From a virus: a stretch of 30,750 nucleotides of DNA. Shown here one piece after another: positions 9,432 through 18,646 of the stretch (positions within the stretch are counted from its first letter, which is position 1; each line of letters starts with the position of its first letter). The notes below the pieces were generated by a model that saw nothing but the letters and a program-made list of their open reading frames with translations, was not told the DNA's origin and searched no databases. A program made the translations under genes and the position numbers. The stretch is from positions 1 through 30,750 of the IMG/VR virus record IMGVR_UViG_3300027631_000085. One strand, given 5' to 3'.

Positions 9432-12400
9432 GTGGTAAAAGCATTAGAAAATATTTTTGGAGGAGAACCTACATTGAATTCGTATGATGGTATGGGTCAA
9501 TATACCAGCTTTATAGACGGAGGCGGCGGAGGAGGGGGAGGATATACCCCACCGGTAGAACCAAATCCAACATTTATTCCACCAACATATTCAAATGAAA
9601 TTGTAGGAAAGTCTATTAAGATAAATTTAATATCTAATTCAGGCGAAGTAGAATTTTTAGAAAATGGTGTATCAAAAGGATATGGTATAAATACTACTAT
9701 TAACTATTCACCATCTACTACGTTTAATAGTTCTAAAAAATACGAAGTATCTAAAACCGGACAAAAATCAACCAAATATTACGAAGTTTCTATTAAGAAA
9801 TCGTATCAAAGTGAAGATACCATTGCACAAGATAGTCCTTCTACTCCGTTAGTGCCCGTAAGGCGTGGATTTTTTGGTAGATTGAGAGATAGATTAGATA
9901 TCCAACCTGTAAAAAATACATTATTTGGTGGATTATTTGGTAAATCTAAAAAGTTTAAAGTTAAAACTCCATTAAATATTAAACCGGTTACCAATGCAAT
10001 AGAATATAACTATTCGGAAATACTTTCGGTACAAGAATTTGATTTACAATCCGATGGTACTTATAATGCAACTAATACTCAAACATACGAAATTGGTTCG
10101 ATAAGTTTAAATTTTGAATTAACAGCCATAAAGGCATCTGATGAAATTAAGGTTGTTACTGAATTAGAATATGAAGTAGCATTTTCATCAAACTTTAGAC
10201 AAGAATTAGCAAATAATGTAATATTAAATTATACAATATTTCAAAATGATGGTACTATATCAGATAGTGGAAAATTATCTTTAGCTGATAGTAATATTAT
10301 TAGAAAAATAAATTCAGATGCTTTAAAGGGTAGAGTTGATTTTAAAATAGAGTATGTAAATAAGCCGACAGAATATAGTTTAATAAACATATATCAAACA
10401 ACCAATACTGCTAAATTAGCAGAAGCTGGTCCTAATTCTATCGATTTTAACCAATGGAGTAATCAAAATTCATCATTCTCTTTACCAGCTGAACAACTTA
10501 AATCTGGCATATCTGTTGTTGTTTTATTTGAAAAGGAGATAAATGTAGATAGACCTATTATCAACTTAGATACTACTCAATATAGTGTACAGGTAAAAGA
10601 TTCGGATGTAGAAAGAGAAATATATGTTCCATTCAAAGTATCTAATACCGATAACGTAAGAGTATATATAGATGGTAGAGCTGATACAATATTAGTTCCA
10701 TCTTCGGCTGGATTTGTAACCTTATATTTTAAGAAAGATTTTTCCGAAGTATATGGTACTAAAAAAATAGTATTAGTTGCCGAAAGTAATAAATATGGTA
10801 CAGGTGATTCGGTAACAGCGTTAATTACATTTACAGCCGTAAATGATTTTCCATCCATTACCGAAATAACATTCGCAGATACAATAGATGTACCATCATT
10901 TTCTGATTTAAATATAGATTTAACATATGAATACTCTTCTTTTGCAACTTCAACAATAGATGTTGATTTAAAAGCAAACGATGGTAGTAGAATATCATTA
11001 TTCAAAAGTTTAACGCCAAACGGAAATATCTCTATAAATTTAAAAACATTAAGAGATAAGTTTTCTAACTGGTCCGGAAATGATGGACTAAGTTTAATAT
11101 TTAAACCTTTCAATAGAGCAGGTTCGGAAGAATTAATAGGTAATGAATATGAAATAAAAACCCAATTAGTTTTACCATCTATTCAGATAGATGAAAATAT
11201 ATTTGGAGCAGCAATGTTCGATTCATTCTTATCTCAATTGCAAATTATTGAGCCGGAGAAAGAAAGTAGATATCTAACGCATCTTGCTAATTTTGATAAT
11301 AATGAACAAATATTAATATCAACTTGGGAAAATGATAATTTTACATTATCATCGAAGGTGCAAGATGAATTGGGTAATACTGTAATTAAAGATGAAGTAA
11401 ATAGTATTTTACTAAAATTATACGAACCAATTCCAACTAACATTGTACCAAATACAACGTTTTGGATAACTAAATTAATGGCTAATCCATTAGTTGAAAC
11501 TATCGTACTAGCAGACCAAGCTAATTTAAAATGTCCACCATTAAAGGGACCAAACTTTAATGTAGATGTGGATTATACAATTGGAAATTCAACTAATTTT
11601 GAATCATTAGATAATTTAATTCTTAGTTCATCGGTATCATCTTCCGCACAATTAATATCAACGTATTTAAGTGGTTCTACGTTTAATAATGATAGTTTAA
11701 ATATAGAATACACAGATGGTTCAACATATTTATGGAATAATTTTGTTCATTTTAGTTCAGCCAAAGAGAGAGTTGATAACTTTTTATATAAAGTTCAATT
11801 AATAGAAGCATATGATGGATTAATAGCATCCGCATCTACTGATATTACTAATACGGGGTTTATTAATTCTGTAGCTAATCAGCAAGAATTAGAAAGACAA
11901 TCTACAAAAAAGAATCAACTTGTAAATGGATTTGATGGATTTGAAAAATTCTTATATACATCATCATCCGCATACACTACAAATAATGGTAGTTCTATAA
12001 CTTGGCCTTACAATAATGGTAATAGAATATCATCAAATGATACATCTAGCGTTTTACCTTGGTATAATAATATTATAGAGTTAGCAACCATATATGATAA
12101 CAATAACCAAAACTATATATTAAACAATATACCACAATATATTGTATCCGATGAGAATAATGATAGTTTATTATTATTTTTCTCAATGATTGGTCAACAT
12201 TTTGATTCAATTTATTATTATACAAAATCAATCGAAAAAAGTAGAGGTTTAGGTTATAAACAAACGGGAGGAATATCAGATAAACTTTTATTTGATGCAT
12301 TAAAATCATTTAGTTGGGATGCAAAAAATTTAGATGCAGATTCAAAATTATGGTCATATGTATTTGGCCAAACGAATGGTGAAACCGAACTTAATCCTAC

Positions 12401-14717
12401 AAAACAAAGAACAAATGAAGTATGGAGAAGAATTGTAAATAACATACCATATTTGTTAAAACATAAAGGTACTAGGCGTGGTGTTTATGCCTTATTAAGT
12501 TGTTATGGTATCCCTTCATCAAATCTTTCAATTTTAGAATTTGGTGGACCGGAAGTAACGGAAACAACTAAGAGTAAATTGGTATATGATAACATTACTA
12601 CTGCTCTTAAATTTAATAGTAGTGCTTATATTTCTATGGGTTGGAAAAACACCAACAAACTTAGAAAACCCGATACAATAGAATTATTTGTAAAACCAAC
12701 TACGGCTGGCAAATATCGTATTATTGATGGGGATAATAGTATGGCTTTATGGCTAAGTGGTAGTGTGGGTGATGAATATGGTAAAGTTAAATTTACATAT
12801 TCTGGTTCAAATGATTTGGTAAATACAATATCTTCATCCTTATTGCCAATATTTAATGATAAATTCTTTGGCATTGAGATTAGTAGAACATTAAACGCTT
12901 CTAGTAGTAGTTTTGAATTAAATGTAAAACAATCCAATAAAGAAAAGACTATATTTCAGGAATCAATCTCAGCTAGTGTTAGTAATGTACTATCCGATTG
13001 GGAAAATGGTACTATTTTAGAATTTGGTAATGGATTTGTAGGTAGTTTAGATGAATTCCGTATATGGAATACGCCATTGGATAAAGAAAGATTTTACGAA
13101 CACGTTTCATTCCCCGAAATGATTAATGGTAATAGTATTTCTGCATCAACTACCGATTTATATTTCCGTTTAGATTTTGAATATCCAAAAAACTTAGCAG
13201 TATCGCAATCTTTAATAAATGTTGCGAATAATATCTTTTATCCTAAAAATTTTGTAAGAAATCAATTTGAAGAAACCGGAAGTATTGTAAATGTAATATC
13301 AACACTAAATGCACCAATAAGTGCATCTGCTATTGGATTTACACCATCTACATCATATCCTTATAATTTTGAAACGATAGATAGAAGTGTTGTATTGGAG
13401 ATACCTGATATGGGTTCAACGAGATATTCAACTAATAAAGTTAGATTCGAATCTCAAACCGATTTTAGTGGAAATGATGTAAGTGGTGGTGTTGATTTAT
13501 CTATAAAAAGTAGAGCAACTAAAAAAGCATTTGACCAATCTCCAACCGATTCAAATAGAGTTGGATTATTCTTTTCTCCTACAAAAGAATTGAATATTGA
13601 TATTGCAAAATCATTGGGTGGAATTAATTTAGACAACTATATTGGCGACCCATCCGATAATTATAAATCAAATTATTCAAATTTAGATAGTTTAAGAAAT
13701 TATTATTTTGAAAGATTTGATGGTAGAGATATTTACGCATATATTAATCTAATCAAACTATATGAGAAATCTATGTTTGAGGATATTAAGAATATGTTAC
13801 CAGCAAGAGTTAAAGCAACTACTGGTCTATTAATTGAACCACATATTTTAGAAAGAAGTAAGATTGAACAAAAAAGACCTACGGCTGATGATTATCAAAA
13901 AGAGGCAAATATAAAATATTCGGATACAACTAAATTAATAGCAGATTCAAATCAATATCTTGCTACAATAAATTCAGATTTATCAGAACAATTGATTGCA
14001 GAAAATAATCAATATAGTGCTACTATATACACTGCATCATTACAAACGACAACCGCTGATAGTTATCAAATTGAAGCTAAATACGATTATGATGCCGAAA
14101 ATGATATATCATCCGAATATTACCAAAAAGAAATTACGATAAACGCAGGATTGGGGAATCCATCTATATTGACGGAAATTGATATATATGATACAAATAC
14201 CATTGTTGGACAAAGTGTATATGAAACTGTAGGATTTGGTATTTATGCACAAAGTGGTTCTGCTATTAGAACTTATTTTGATAAAGAAGGTAGACGAGTT
14301 AAAGAACGAATTAGAATACAATTGGTAACCGAACAAAAGGAAAGAGTTGTAACTAAATTTGCTGTAACCGCATCTGCTACGGGAATGGGTGACCCGCGTG
14401 GGGGATATGTTTCGGATATTCAAACATATAATGAAACTACATTAAATATTCAACCATTTTCGGGTTCAATAGTACCAATCATTGGAGGTAATATAATCGA
14501 TATTAAAAATGTTGATGGATATTTATCAACTCATTACAGAAATACAAACGATTTAACGAGAGGAATGCAAAACTCATTCTTTAGAGGTTCAAAAAATACA
14601 GCAGCAACAACATTGGATGGTTCATCTCCAATTGAAACATTTACTTCTAATCCTAATACATTGAAGGTAAATAAATCTGGTAGAGATGCGAGTGAACCAA
14701 TTTTGGAAGTAGAATAA
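9432..14717 (+). CDS. Giant tail/baseplate protein with LamG-like domain and 19-residue repeats
   Basis: 1761 residues. The start is a GTG; an in-frame TAA lies 6 bases upstream and the next ATG is 20 codons in. Eight Gly (30-37) and a Pro-rich stretch follow the N-terminus, then several beta-rich, fibronectin/Ig-like modules (about 60-560). Residues about 890-1045 include NIPYLLKHKGTRRGVYALL, a pattern resembling P2 gpI-like tail proteins and one I recall from large virion proteins of T4-like phages. Residues about 1055-1250 look like a concanavalin/LamG lectin fold (ISMGWKNTN, then GFVGSLDEFRIWNTPLDKE). Five 19-residue repeats occupy 1485-1579. The C-terminus (FFRGSKNTAATTLDG) looks conserved in this protein type. 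It probably links baseplate to fibres and may contact cell-surface glycans. It has its own upstream motif. Confidence 0.7.
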   Translation: MVKALENIFGGEPTLNSYDGMGQYTSFIDGGGGGGGGYTPPVEPNPTFIPPTYSNEIVGKSIKINLISNSGEVEFLENGVSKGYGINTTINYSPSTTFNSSKKYEVSKTGQKSTKYYEVSIKKSYQSEDTIAQDSPSTPLVPVRRGFFGRLRDRLDIQPVKNTLFGGLFGKSKKFKVKTPLNIKPVTNAIEYNYSEILSVQEFDLQSDGTYNATNTQTYEIGSISLNFELTAIKASDEIKVVTELEYEVAFSSNFRQELANNVILNYTIFQNDGTISDSGKLSLADSNIIRKINSDALKGRVDFKIEYVNKPTEYSLINIYQTTNTAKLAEAGPNSIDFNQWSNQNSSFSLPAEQLKSGISVVVLFEKEINVDRPIINLDTTQYSVQVKDSDVEREIYVPFKVSNTDNVRVYIDGRADTILVPSSAGFVTLYFKKDFSEVYGTKKIVLVAESNKYGTGDSVTALITFTAVNDFPSITEITFADTIDVPSFSDLNIDLTYEYSSFATSTIDVDLKANDGSRISLFKSLTPNGNISINLKTLRDKFSNWSGNDGLSLIFKPFNRAGSEELIGNEYEIKTQLVLPSIQIDENIFGAAMFDSFLSQLQIIEPEKESRYLTHLANFDNNEQILISTWENDNFTLSSKVQDELGNTVIKDEVNSILLKLYEPIPTNIVPNTTFWITKLMANPLVETIVLADQANLKCPPLKGPNFNVDVDYTIGNSTNFESLDNLILSSSVSSSAQLISTYLSGSTFNNDSLNIEYTDGSTYLWNNFVHFSSAKERVDNFLYKVQLIEAYDGLIASASTDITNTGFINSVANQQELERQSTKKNQLVNGFDGFEKFLYTSSSAYTTNNGSSITWPYNNGNRISSNDTSSVLPWYNNIIELATIYDNNNQNYILNNIPQYIVSDENNDSLLLFFSMIGQHFDSIYYYTKSIEKSRGLGYKQTGGISDKLLFDALKSFSWDAKNLDADSKLWSYVFGQTNGETELNPTKQRTNEVWRRIVNNIPYLLKHKGTRRGVYALLSCYGIPSSNLSILEFGGPEVTETTKSKLVYDNITTALKFNSSAYISMGWKNTNKLRKPDTIELFVKPTTAGKYRIIDGDNSMALWLSGSVGDEYGKVKFTYSGSNDLVNTISSSLLPIFNDKFFGIEISRTLNASSSSFELNVKQSNKEKTIFQESISASVSNVLSDWENGTILEFGNGFVGSLDEFRIWNTPLDKERFYEHVSFPEMINGNSISASTTDLYFRLDFEYPKNLAVSQSLINVANNIFYPKNFVRNQFEETGSIVNVISTLNAPISASAIGFTPSTSYPYNFETIDRSVVLEIPDMGSTRYSTNKVRFESQTDFSGNDVSGGVDLSIKSRATKKAFDQSPTDSNRVGLFFSPTKELNIDIAKSLGGINLDNYIGDPSDNYKSNYSNLDSLRNYYFERFDGRDIYAYINLIKLYEKSMFEDIKNMLPARVKATTGLLIEPHILERSKIEQKRPTADDYQKEANIKYSDTTKLIADSNQYLATINSDLSEQLIAENNQYSATIYTASLQTTTADSYQIEAKYDYDAENDISSEYYQKEITINAGLGNPSILTEIDIYDTNTIVGQSVYETVGFGIYAQSGSAIRTYFDKEGRRVKERIRIQLVTEQKERVVTKFAVTASATGMGDPRGGYVSDIQTYNETTLNIQPFSGSIVPIIGGNIIDIKNVDGYLSTHYRNTNDLTRGMQNSFFRGSKNTAATTLDGSSPIETFTSNPNTLKVNKSGRDASEPILEVE
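9519..9542 (+). repeat. Eight consecutive Gly codons
   Basis: Codons 30-37 of the giant gene (GGA, GGC, GGG mixed) encode eight Gly followed by Tyr-Thr-Pro-Pro. This mirrors the hinge at the end of the upstream protein. Confidence 0.9.
13884..14168 (+). repeat. Five tandem 19-residue repeats
   Basis: Residues 1485-1579 of the giant protein split cleanly into five 19-residue units starting ADDYQKEA, ADSNQYLA, AENNQYSA, ADSYQIEA and SEYYQKEI. A conserved Gln at position 5, and Tyr at 4 or 6, mark each unit; the rest is degenerate, so the DNA repeat is old. Confidence 0.75.
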
Positions 14718-14735
14718 CGGAATTTTAAAAATATA

Positions 14736-14748
14736 ATATTTATAAACA
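14736..14748 (+). promoter_or_regulatory. ATATTTAT-AAACA motif before the gene at 14765
   Basis: ATATTTAT at 14736-14743 runs straight into AAACA (to 14748), without the three-base spacer of other copies. It lies 21 nt before the ATG. Confidence 0.5.
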
Positions 14749-14764
14749 AAGATAATAACAAACT

Positions 14765-15388
14765 ATGGGATATTTAAGTAATACAGAATTGACTGTTGAT
14801 GCAATTCTTACCAAAAAAGGTAGAGAAAAATTAGCAGCAGGACAAGGGTTAAACATCACTCAATTTGCTTTAGCAGATGATGAGATTGATTACACACTTT
14901 ATGAACCAGCACACCCAAAGGGTTCTGCTTTTTATGATTCGGCAATTAAAAATATGCCAGTTTTAGAAGCTAATCCCGATGAAACGCAAGTAATGAAATA
15001 CAAATTGGTAACCTTACCTAAGAATACAACTCGTATTCCTGTGGTTGAGTTTGGTATTCCTAATATTGCAGTTAATCAAAGAAGTGGTGAAGTTTCACTT
15101 TCTCCAACAACATCTCCTGCCGGAAATAGAAGAATGGGTTATACCATTATACTATCTAATAAAAACGCTGGTGATATAGTAGGTGAAGGCGTTAGTGCGG
15201 ATGTGGGTACAGTGCCAGTATTTATTGGTGATGATGTATCTGCAACGGCAGCAATCGCTAAAGGATTATCTTTCAAATTTATTCCAAACCCATCATTAAC
15301 TTCGACTATCAAAACAACTATAACTGTTTATGGTAACGAAACGGGTGGTTCACAAACAATTCCGGTAACCGTAACATACGTTCAATAA
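14765..15388 (+). CDS. Virion structural protein of marine T4-like phage type
   Basis: 207 residues. The N-terminal third has ILTKKGREKLAAGQG followed by FALADDEIDYTLYEP and a HPKGSAFYD turn. I recall this pattern from an uncharacterised structural protein of T4-like cyanophages; that is from memory, not a search. The C-terminal half is a beta-rich, Ig-like domain (residues about 100-207) with no Cys. It is the first gene of a two-gene unit ending at the terminator at 16640. Its place in the particle is unknown; a tail, neck or fibre-anchoring part would fit. Confidence 0.65.
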   Translation: MGYLSNTELTVDAILTKKGREKLAAGQGLNITQFALADDEIDYTLYEPAHPKGSAFYDSAIKNMPVLEANPDETQVMKYKLVTLPKNTTRIPVVEFGIPNIAVNQRSGEVSLSPTTSPAGNRRMGYTIILSNKNAGDIVGEGVSADVGTVPVFIGDDVSATAAIAKGLSFKFIPNPSLTSTIKTTITVYGNETGGSQTIPVTVTYVQ

Positions 15389-15396
15389 TTTAAACT

Positions 15397-16617
15397 ATGG
15401 CATTAATAAGAGACAATAGAGGAGCCCTATTAGCAAGTAATTTATCACAATACTTAGCAGGCGCAGCAAATACCGCAGGCACTCCAATAGATACTAACGA
15501 AATGGTTAGAATCTTAAACCAATTTTTGGGTGAAGGAGAGCAAATCAGCTCTGACTTAACAACTGTAACGAATGGTATTTACAAAAAATTCGGTGCAATT
15601 GATAAAGTAACTAATAGAACAGAAGTTGTAACTTCGGGAATTTGGAGTGGTGATGCCGGTTCTTTAACCACATTTTATACTTCATCTGCACAACTTAACT
15701 CCGCAACGGGTAAGTATTATTTAGATGTTTATAATGAAAATCCATTAACATCGGATATAGCTGAAGTTCAGTTTTCAATAGCATATGGAGATGCAGCAGC
15801 ATCGGGTTCACCTACGTTAACACAAGATGATTCATCTACGTTACCTACAAAAGCAATATACAATCAAATGAAGAATGTATTGTTAGATTCAGCTGACCCA
15901 TATTTTACTGATTATGCTGGAAACGATATGAAATCATTCTACGCATTAAACGTAAATAGAGCTAGATATAAAGAAAAATTAGACCCAGGTAATATCTCAA
16001 TCGATTTATCGGGTTCAGTAGGATTGGTAACATTAATCGATGATAGTGGTGGAACTGATGAAAATGTAACAACCGCAGGTAGAGTTTATAACTTAGTTAG
16101 TGGTTCATTAAATATTGGTTCAGCGTTAACTGCTTCAATCAATACATATGTAGCATCAAACGGAGCAGGGTTTGGATTATTCTATCCTGATATGGGTATC
16201 GTATTATTAAATCCATCAGCTTTATCAGCATCAGTAGGTGGTAATCTAATGGCAGCAGTTGGAGCAACAACGGGTCTATACCATCAATCGGGTTCTTCAT
16301 CTGGTTCATTAAAATTATTTGATGCATTGAATAAAGGAGCAGATTTCCAAGCTCGTAGAACCGAAAACGTTTCTACATCACATTATTTTGTAAGAGCTAA
16401 TAATAGAGAATTTAACTTCTCAAATAACCCAACATTCATTACAGGTTCAACTGGTCAGTTTGTTAATTCATCATTTGAAAAAGACCCTAAAGTGTACATC
16501 ACTACTGTAGGACTTTATGATGATGGAAATGAATTATTAGCAGTAGCTAAAACATCACAACCAATTGCAAAATCATTCGATAAGGAGATAGCAATTAAAG
16601 TTAAATTAGATTTCTAA
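15397..16617 (+). CDS. Virion structural protein, paralog of the gene at 16688
   Basis: 406 residues. A helical N-terminus (MALIRDNRGALLASNLSQYL) is followed by a beta domain with SATGKYYLDVYNENP and EVQFSIAYGDAAASGSP, a pattern I associate with virion proteins of marine T4-like phages. The C-terminus has REFNFSNNP at 337 and ITTVGLYDD at 368, then LLAVAKTSQPI. The next gene has the matching ITTIGLYDD also at residue 368, and is also 406 residues long. Gly/Ser/Ala-rich stretches suit an abundant structural protein. It starts 8 nt after the preceding stop, so it is co-transcribed, and is followed by a strong terminator. A tail-tip or fibre-adaptor role is inference. Confidence 0.65.
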   Translation: MALIRDNRGALLASNLSQYLAGAANTAGTPIDTNEMVRILNQFLGEGEQISSDLTTVTNGIYKKFGAIDKVTNRTEVVTSGIWSGDAGSLTTFYTSSAQLNSATGKYYLDVYNENPLTSDIAEVQFSIAYGDAAASGSPTLTQDDSSTLPTKAIYNQMKNVLLDSADPYFTDYAGNDMKSFYALNVNRARYKEKLDPGNISIDLSGSVGLVTLIDDSGGTDENVTTAGRVYNLVSGSLNIGSALTASINTYVASNGAGFGLFYPDMGIVLLNPSALSASVGGNLMAAVGATTGLYHQSGSSSGSLKLFDALNKGADFQARRTENVSTSHYFVRANNREFNFSNNPTFITGSTGQFVNSSFEKDPKVYITTVGLYDDGNELLAVAKTSQPIAKSFDKEIAIKVKLDF

Positions 16618-16639
16618 TCAGAGGATATAACTAACAATC

Positions 16640-16663
16640 AACCCCCTTCAATGGGGGTTTTTT
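16640..16663 (+). terminator. Rho-independent terminator
   Basis: A 7-bp stem, AACCCCC (16640-16646) with GGGGGTT (16653-16659), closes a 6-base loop. The 3' arm runs into six T (16658-16663). The five G:C pairs stand out in this A+T-rich genome. It lies 22 nt after the stop of the gene at 15397 and ends that unit; the next motif and gene follow at once. Confidence 0.88.
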
Positions 16664-16672
16664 GTTAATTTG

Positions 16673-16680
16673 ATATTTAT
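16673..16680 (+). promoter_or_regulatory. ATATTTAT motif before the gene at 16688
   Basis: ATATTTAT lies between the terminator and the ATG, only 7 nt before the start codon and with no AAACA after it. If it is a -10-like element, the transcript would have almost no leader. It restarts transcription just after a terminator, which fits a promoter role. Confidence 0.45.
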
Positions 16681-16687
16681 ATACGAT

Positions 16688-17908
16688 ATGTTAAAAAGAA
16701 TACCGAAATCCGATATTAGTATTCGCCCATTTAAGGCGTATAAAGAATGGAGTTTTAATAACTTTGATTCTGGTTCAATTACTATGTTGGAAGCAAATGA
16801 AACTTCAACAAATTTAAATTTAATACCAACGGGTAGTTTAACAGGTTCCACTTATCCACAAAATTCGATATATGGCCAGTTAAGAGCTCAATTTTACTTT
16901 GATTCGGGTGATAACGTATTTTTAAGAAGTGGGCATAAGAAAAAATCATATACTAATGCTAAATTGGCAAAAGAAAGATTTTTAAGTGGTTCTGCTAAAG
17001 TACTATCTATTCCAAATATATACGTTGGTGAGGGGATAAAAAAAGGTTCGGTAGTATTAATAGATAATCGGGATGAATTAAATGAGGTATCTTATATGGA
17101 TGATTCATTTGGAAATCTACAAGATGATAGAGACCAAATTAATATTTCCAGAATTGATGTAGAAAAACGATTATTCAATTTTATAGATTTAGATGAAAAT
17201 ATATATTCTACTTCATTAGTACCAATTGTAGAAGTTGGAGAATTTGATATAGAAGCAGGAACATTGGATATTATATATAATGGAATTCGAAGACCAACAA
17301 TAAATTTAATTAGTTTAGATATTGAATCGGGAATAGCAATAGCGGAAGATATTCCATTTTTACCCGAACAAGCGCAAGGTATTAAAATTGGTAACGTATT
17401 TTATAATCAAGGATTAATTGTAATAACAAAAGATGTTGCTAGTAGATTAGTAAACGGATGGCAATTGGATTATAAATCAACCAAAACAATTTATGAGCAT
17501 GAATATCTTTTGATTGCAAATGAAGATGAATTCAATGTATCACAAAACCCATCAGCAGTTGTTGAAGTTGGAAAGGTAACCGAATTTATAACAGGTAGTG
17601 ATAATAAAATATATAAAGTTACAACTAACCCTGGTGCAAAATATATTAAGAAAAAATCTACATTGGAAAACGGAGATATATTAGATTATAGATTCGCATC
17701 AAATTATACATCTTCGGTGAGTGGTGGTTTTGAACATTATGATTTAAGTGGTTCGGTAGATAGTACGGGTTCATTCTTAGCACCATTTATTACAACAATT
17801 GGATTATATGATGATAATTGTGATTTAGTAGCAGTTGCTAAGTTACCACAACCAATTAAATCAGAACCGGATATGCCTGTAAACTTTATTATCCGTTTTG
17901 ATACTTAA
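16688..17908 (+). CDS. Virion structural protein, paralog of the gene at 15397
   Basis: 406 residues from the ATG at 16688. A longer frame from a TTG at 16670 would begin inside the ATATTTAT motif region and is unlikely. The N-terminus (RIPKSDISIRPFKAYKEW) leads to beta-rich domains. EDEFNVSQNP near 279 and ITTIGLYDD at 368, followed by LVAVAKLPQPI, match the C-terminal domain of the upstream gene, although the segment between these two motifs is about 57 residues longer here. The two N-terminal halves look unrelated, so this is a shared docking domain on different bodies. It forms its own unit between the terminator and the next motif. Confidence 0.65.
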   Translation: MLKRIPKSDISIRPFKAYKEWSFNNFDSGSITMLEANETSTNLNLIPTGSLTGSTYPQNSIYGQLRAQFYFDSGDNVFLRSGHKKKSYTNAKLAKERFLSGSAKVLSIPNIYVGEGIKKGSVVLIDNRDELNEVSYMDDSFGNLQDDRDQINISRIDVEKRLFNFIDLDENIYSTSLVPIVEVGEFDIEAGTLDIIYNGIRRPTINLISLDIESGIAIAEDIPFLPEQAQGIKIGNVFYNQGLIVITKDVASRLVNGWQLDYKSTKTIYEHEYLLIANEDEFNVSQNPSAVVEVGKVTEFITGSDNKIYKVTTNPGAKYIKKKSTLENGDILDYRFASNYTSSVSGGFEHYDLSGSVDSTGSFLAPFITTIGLYDDNCDLVAVAKLPQPIKSEPDMPVNFIIRFDT

Positions 17909-17911
17909 CTT

Positions 17912-17927
17912 ATATTTATATTAAACA
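17912..17927 (+). promoter_or_regulatory. ATATTTAT-N3-AAACA motif before the gene at 17937
   Basis: ATATTTAT at 17912-17919, three bases, then AAACA at 17923-17927; 17 nt lie between ATATTTAT and the ATG. It has the same two words at the same spacing as the copies at 2885 and 9409. Confidence 0.5.
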
Positions 17928-17936
17928 AATAACATT

Positions 17937-18218
17937 ATGTCAAAGATTTTAGAATTATACGAAGCAAACAAAGATACGGCTAGATTGGATAATCCTCAGC
18001 CTAAAATAATAGCAGCAAATGCTAGTAAAGACCAAACACCATATTCTTTGGGTAATGGCTTTGCCGGTAAAAAAGATATAGATGAGGAAGGATTATTAGC
18101 TGTTGAGAAGAGAAATGCAAAAGGTAATAGATATGGCGCCGGAGAATTTGGCGGTGGATACCCTAACGCAAAAGGATATACCGATAAGAAAAAATATGGT
18201 GATACTCCTAGAAAATAA
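17937..18218 (+). CDS. Small Gly/Lys-rich protein, unrecognised
   Basis: 93 residues. A short N-terminal helix (SKILELYEANKDTARLD) is followed by a polar, Gly-, Lys- and Asn-rich region with little predicted order and a repeated Gly-Tyr-Pro/Gly-Tyr-Thr pattern near 73-82. There is no Cys, signal peptide or membrane segment. It lies 9 nt before the endonuclease gene, so the two are probably co-transcribed. It could be a minor structural protein trailing the late cluster or an accessory to the nuclease; the sequence does not decide. Confidence 0.55.
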   Translation: MSKILELYEANKDTARLDNPQPKIIAANASKDQTPYSLGNGFAGKKDIDEEGLLAVEKRNAKGNRYGAGEFGGGYPNAKGYTDKKKYGDTPRK

Positions 18219-18227
18219 AAAAAATTA

Positions 18228-18644
18228 ATGGCTAAAAAAGTTACAAAAAAGAGTAATCCAAAATGGGTTGCTAAAAAATATGGATTTAAGTCTGGTTTAG
18301 AAGAAACCATATCAAAACAAATAGAGTCCAAAGGAATTGTTGTAGAATATGAAACTGAAAAAGTTCCATACATAATTCCAGCATCAAACCACACATATAG
18401 TCCCGATTTTAAATTACCCAATGGTATTAGAGTAGAGACAAAGGGTAGGTTTGTAGCAGCCGATAGGAAAAAACATTTGTTAGTTAAGGCTCAAAACCCC
18501 AATTTGGATATACGATTCGTATTTTCCAACTCTAAGAACAAAATCACAAAAAACTCCAAAACCACATACGCAGATTGGTGCGATAAAAATGGTTATAAGT
18601 ACGCAGATAAGGAAATACCGGATTTATGGTTTTTAGAACCATAA
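18228..18644 (+). CDS. T7-type endonuclease I (Holliday junction resolvase)
   Basis: 138 residues, near the 149 of T7 gp3. It cuts branched DNA such as Holliday junctions, clearing replication and recombination intermediates before packaging. It matches T7 endonuclease I along its length, including ESKGI, KVPYIIPASNHTYSPDF, LPNGI-VETKG and DRKKHLL. The four catalytic residues are present as Glu25, Asp60, Glu70 and Lys72, each offset by exactly 5 from Glu20, Asp55, Glu65 and Lys67 of T7. The N-terminus is Lys-rich. T4 uses the unrelated endonuclease VII (gp49) for this step, so this is a swapped module. It sits just upstream of primase and the gp46/47 fusion. The family match is strong from memory of the T7 sequence. 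Confidence 0.93.
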   Translation: MAKKVTKKSNPKWVAKKYGFKSGLEETISKQIESKGIVVEYETEKVPYIIPASNHTYSPDFKLPNGIRVETKGRFVAADRKKHLLVKAQNPNLDIRFVFSNSKNKITKNSKTTYADWCDKNGYKYADKEIPDLWFLEP

Positions 18645-18646
18645 AA

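Noticed and set aside
10577-11113. 178-codon minus-strand frame inside the giant virion gene
   Set aside because: Hydrophobic low-complexity shadow; the plus frame is clearly coding across it.
16670-16687. TTG-initiated N-terminal extension of the gene at 16688
   Set aside because: It would start within the terminator/motif region; the ATG at 16688 gives a sensible N-terminus and a length equal to its paralog.
17996-18421. 141-codon minus-strand frame across two plus genes
   Set aside because: It covers part of the well-supported endonuclease I gene and has aromatic-rich shadow composition.
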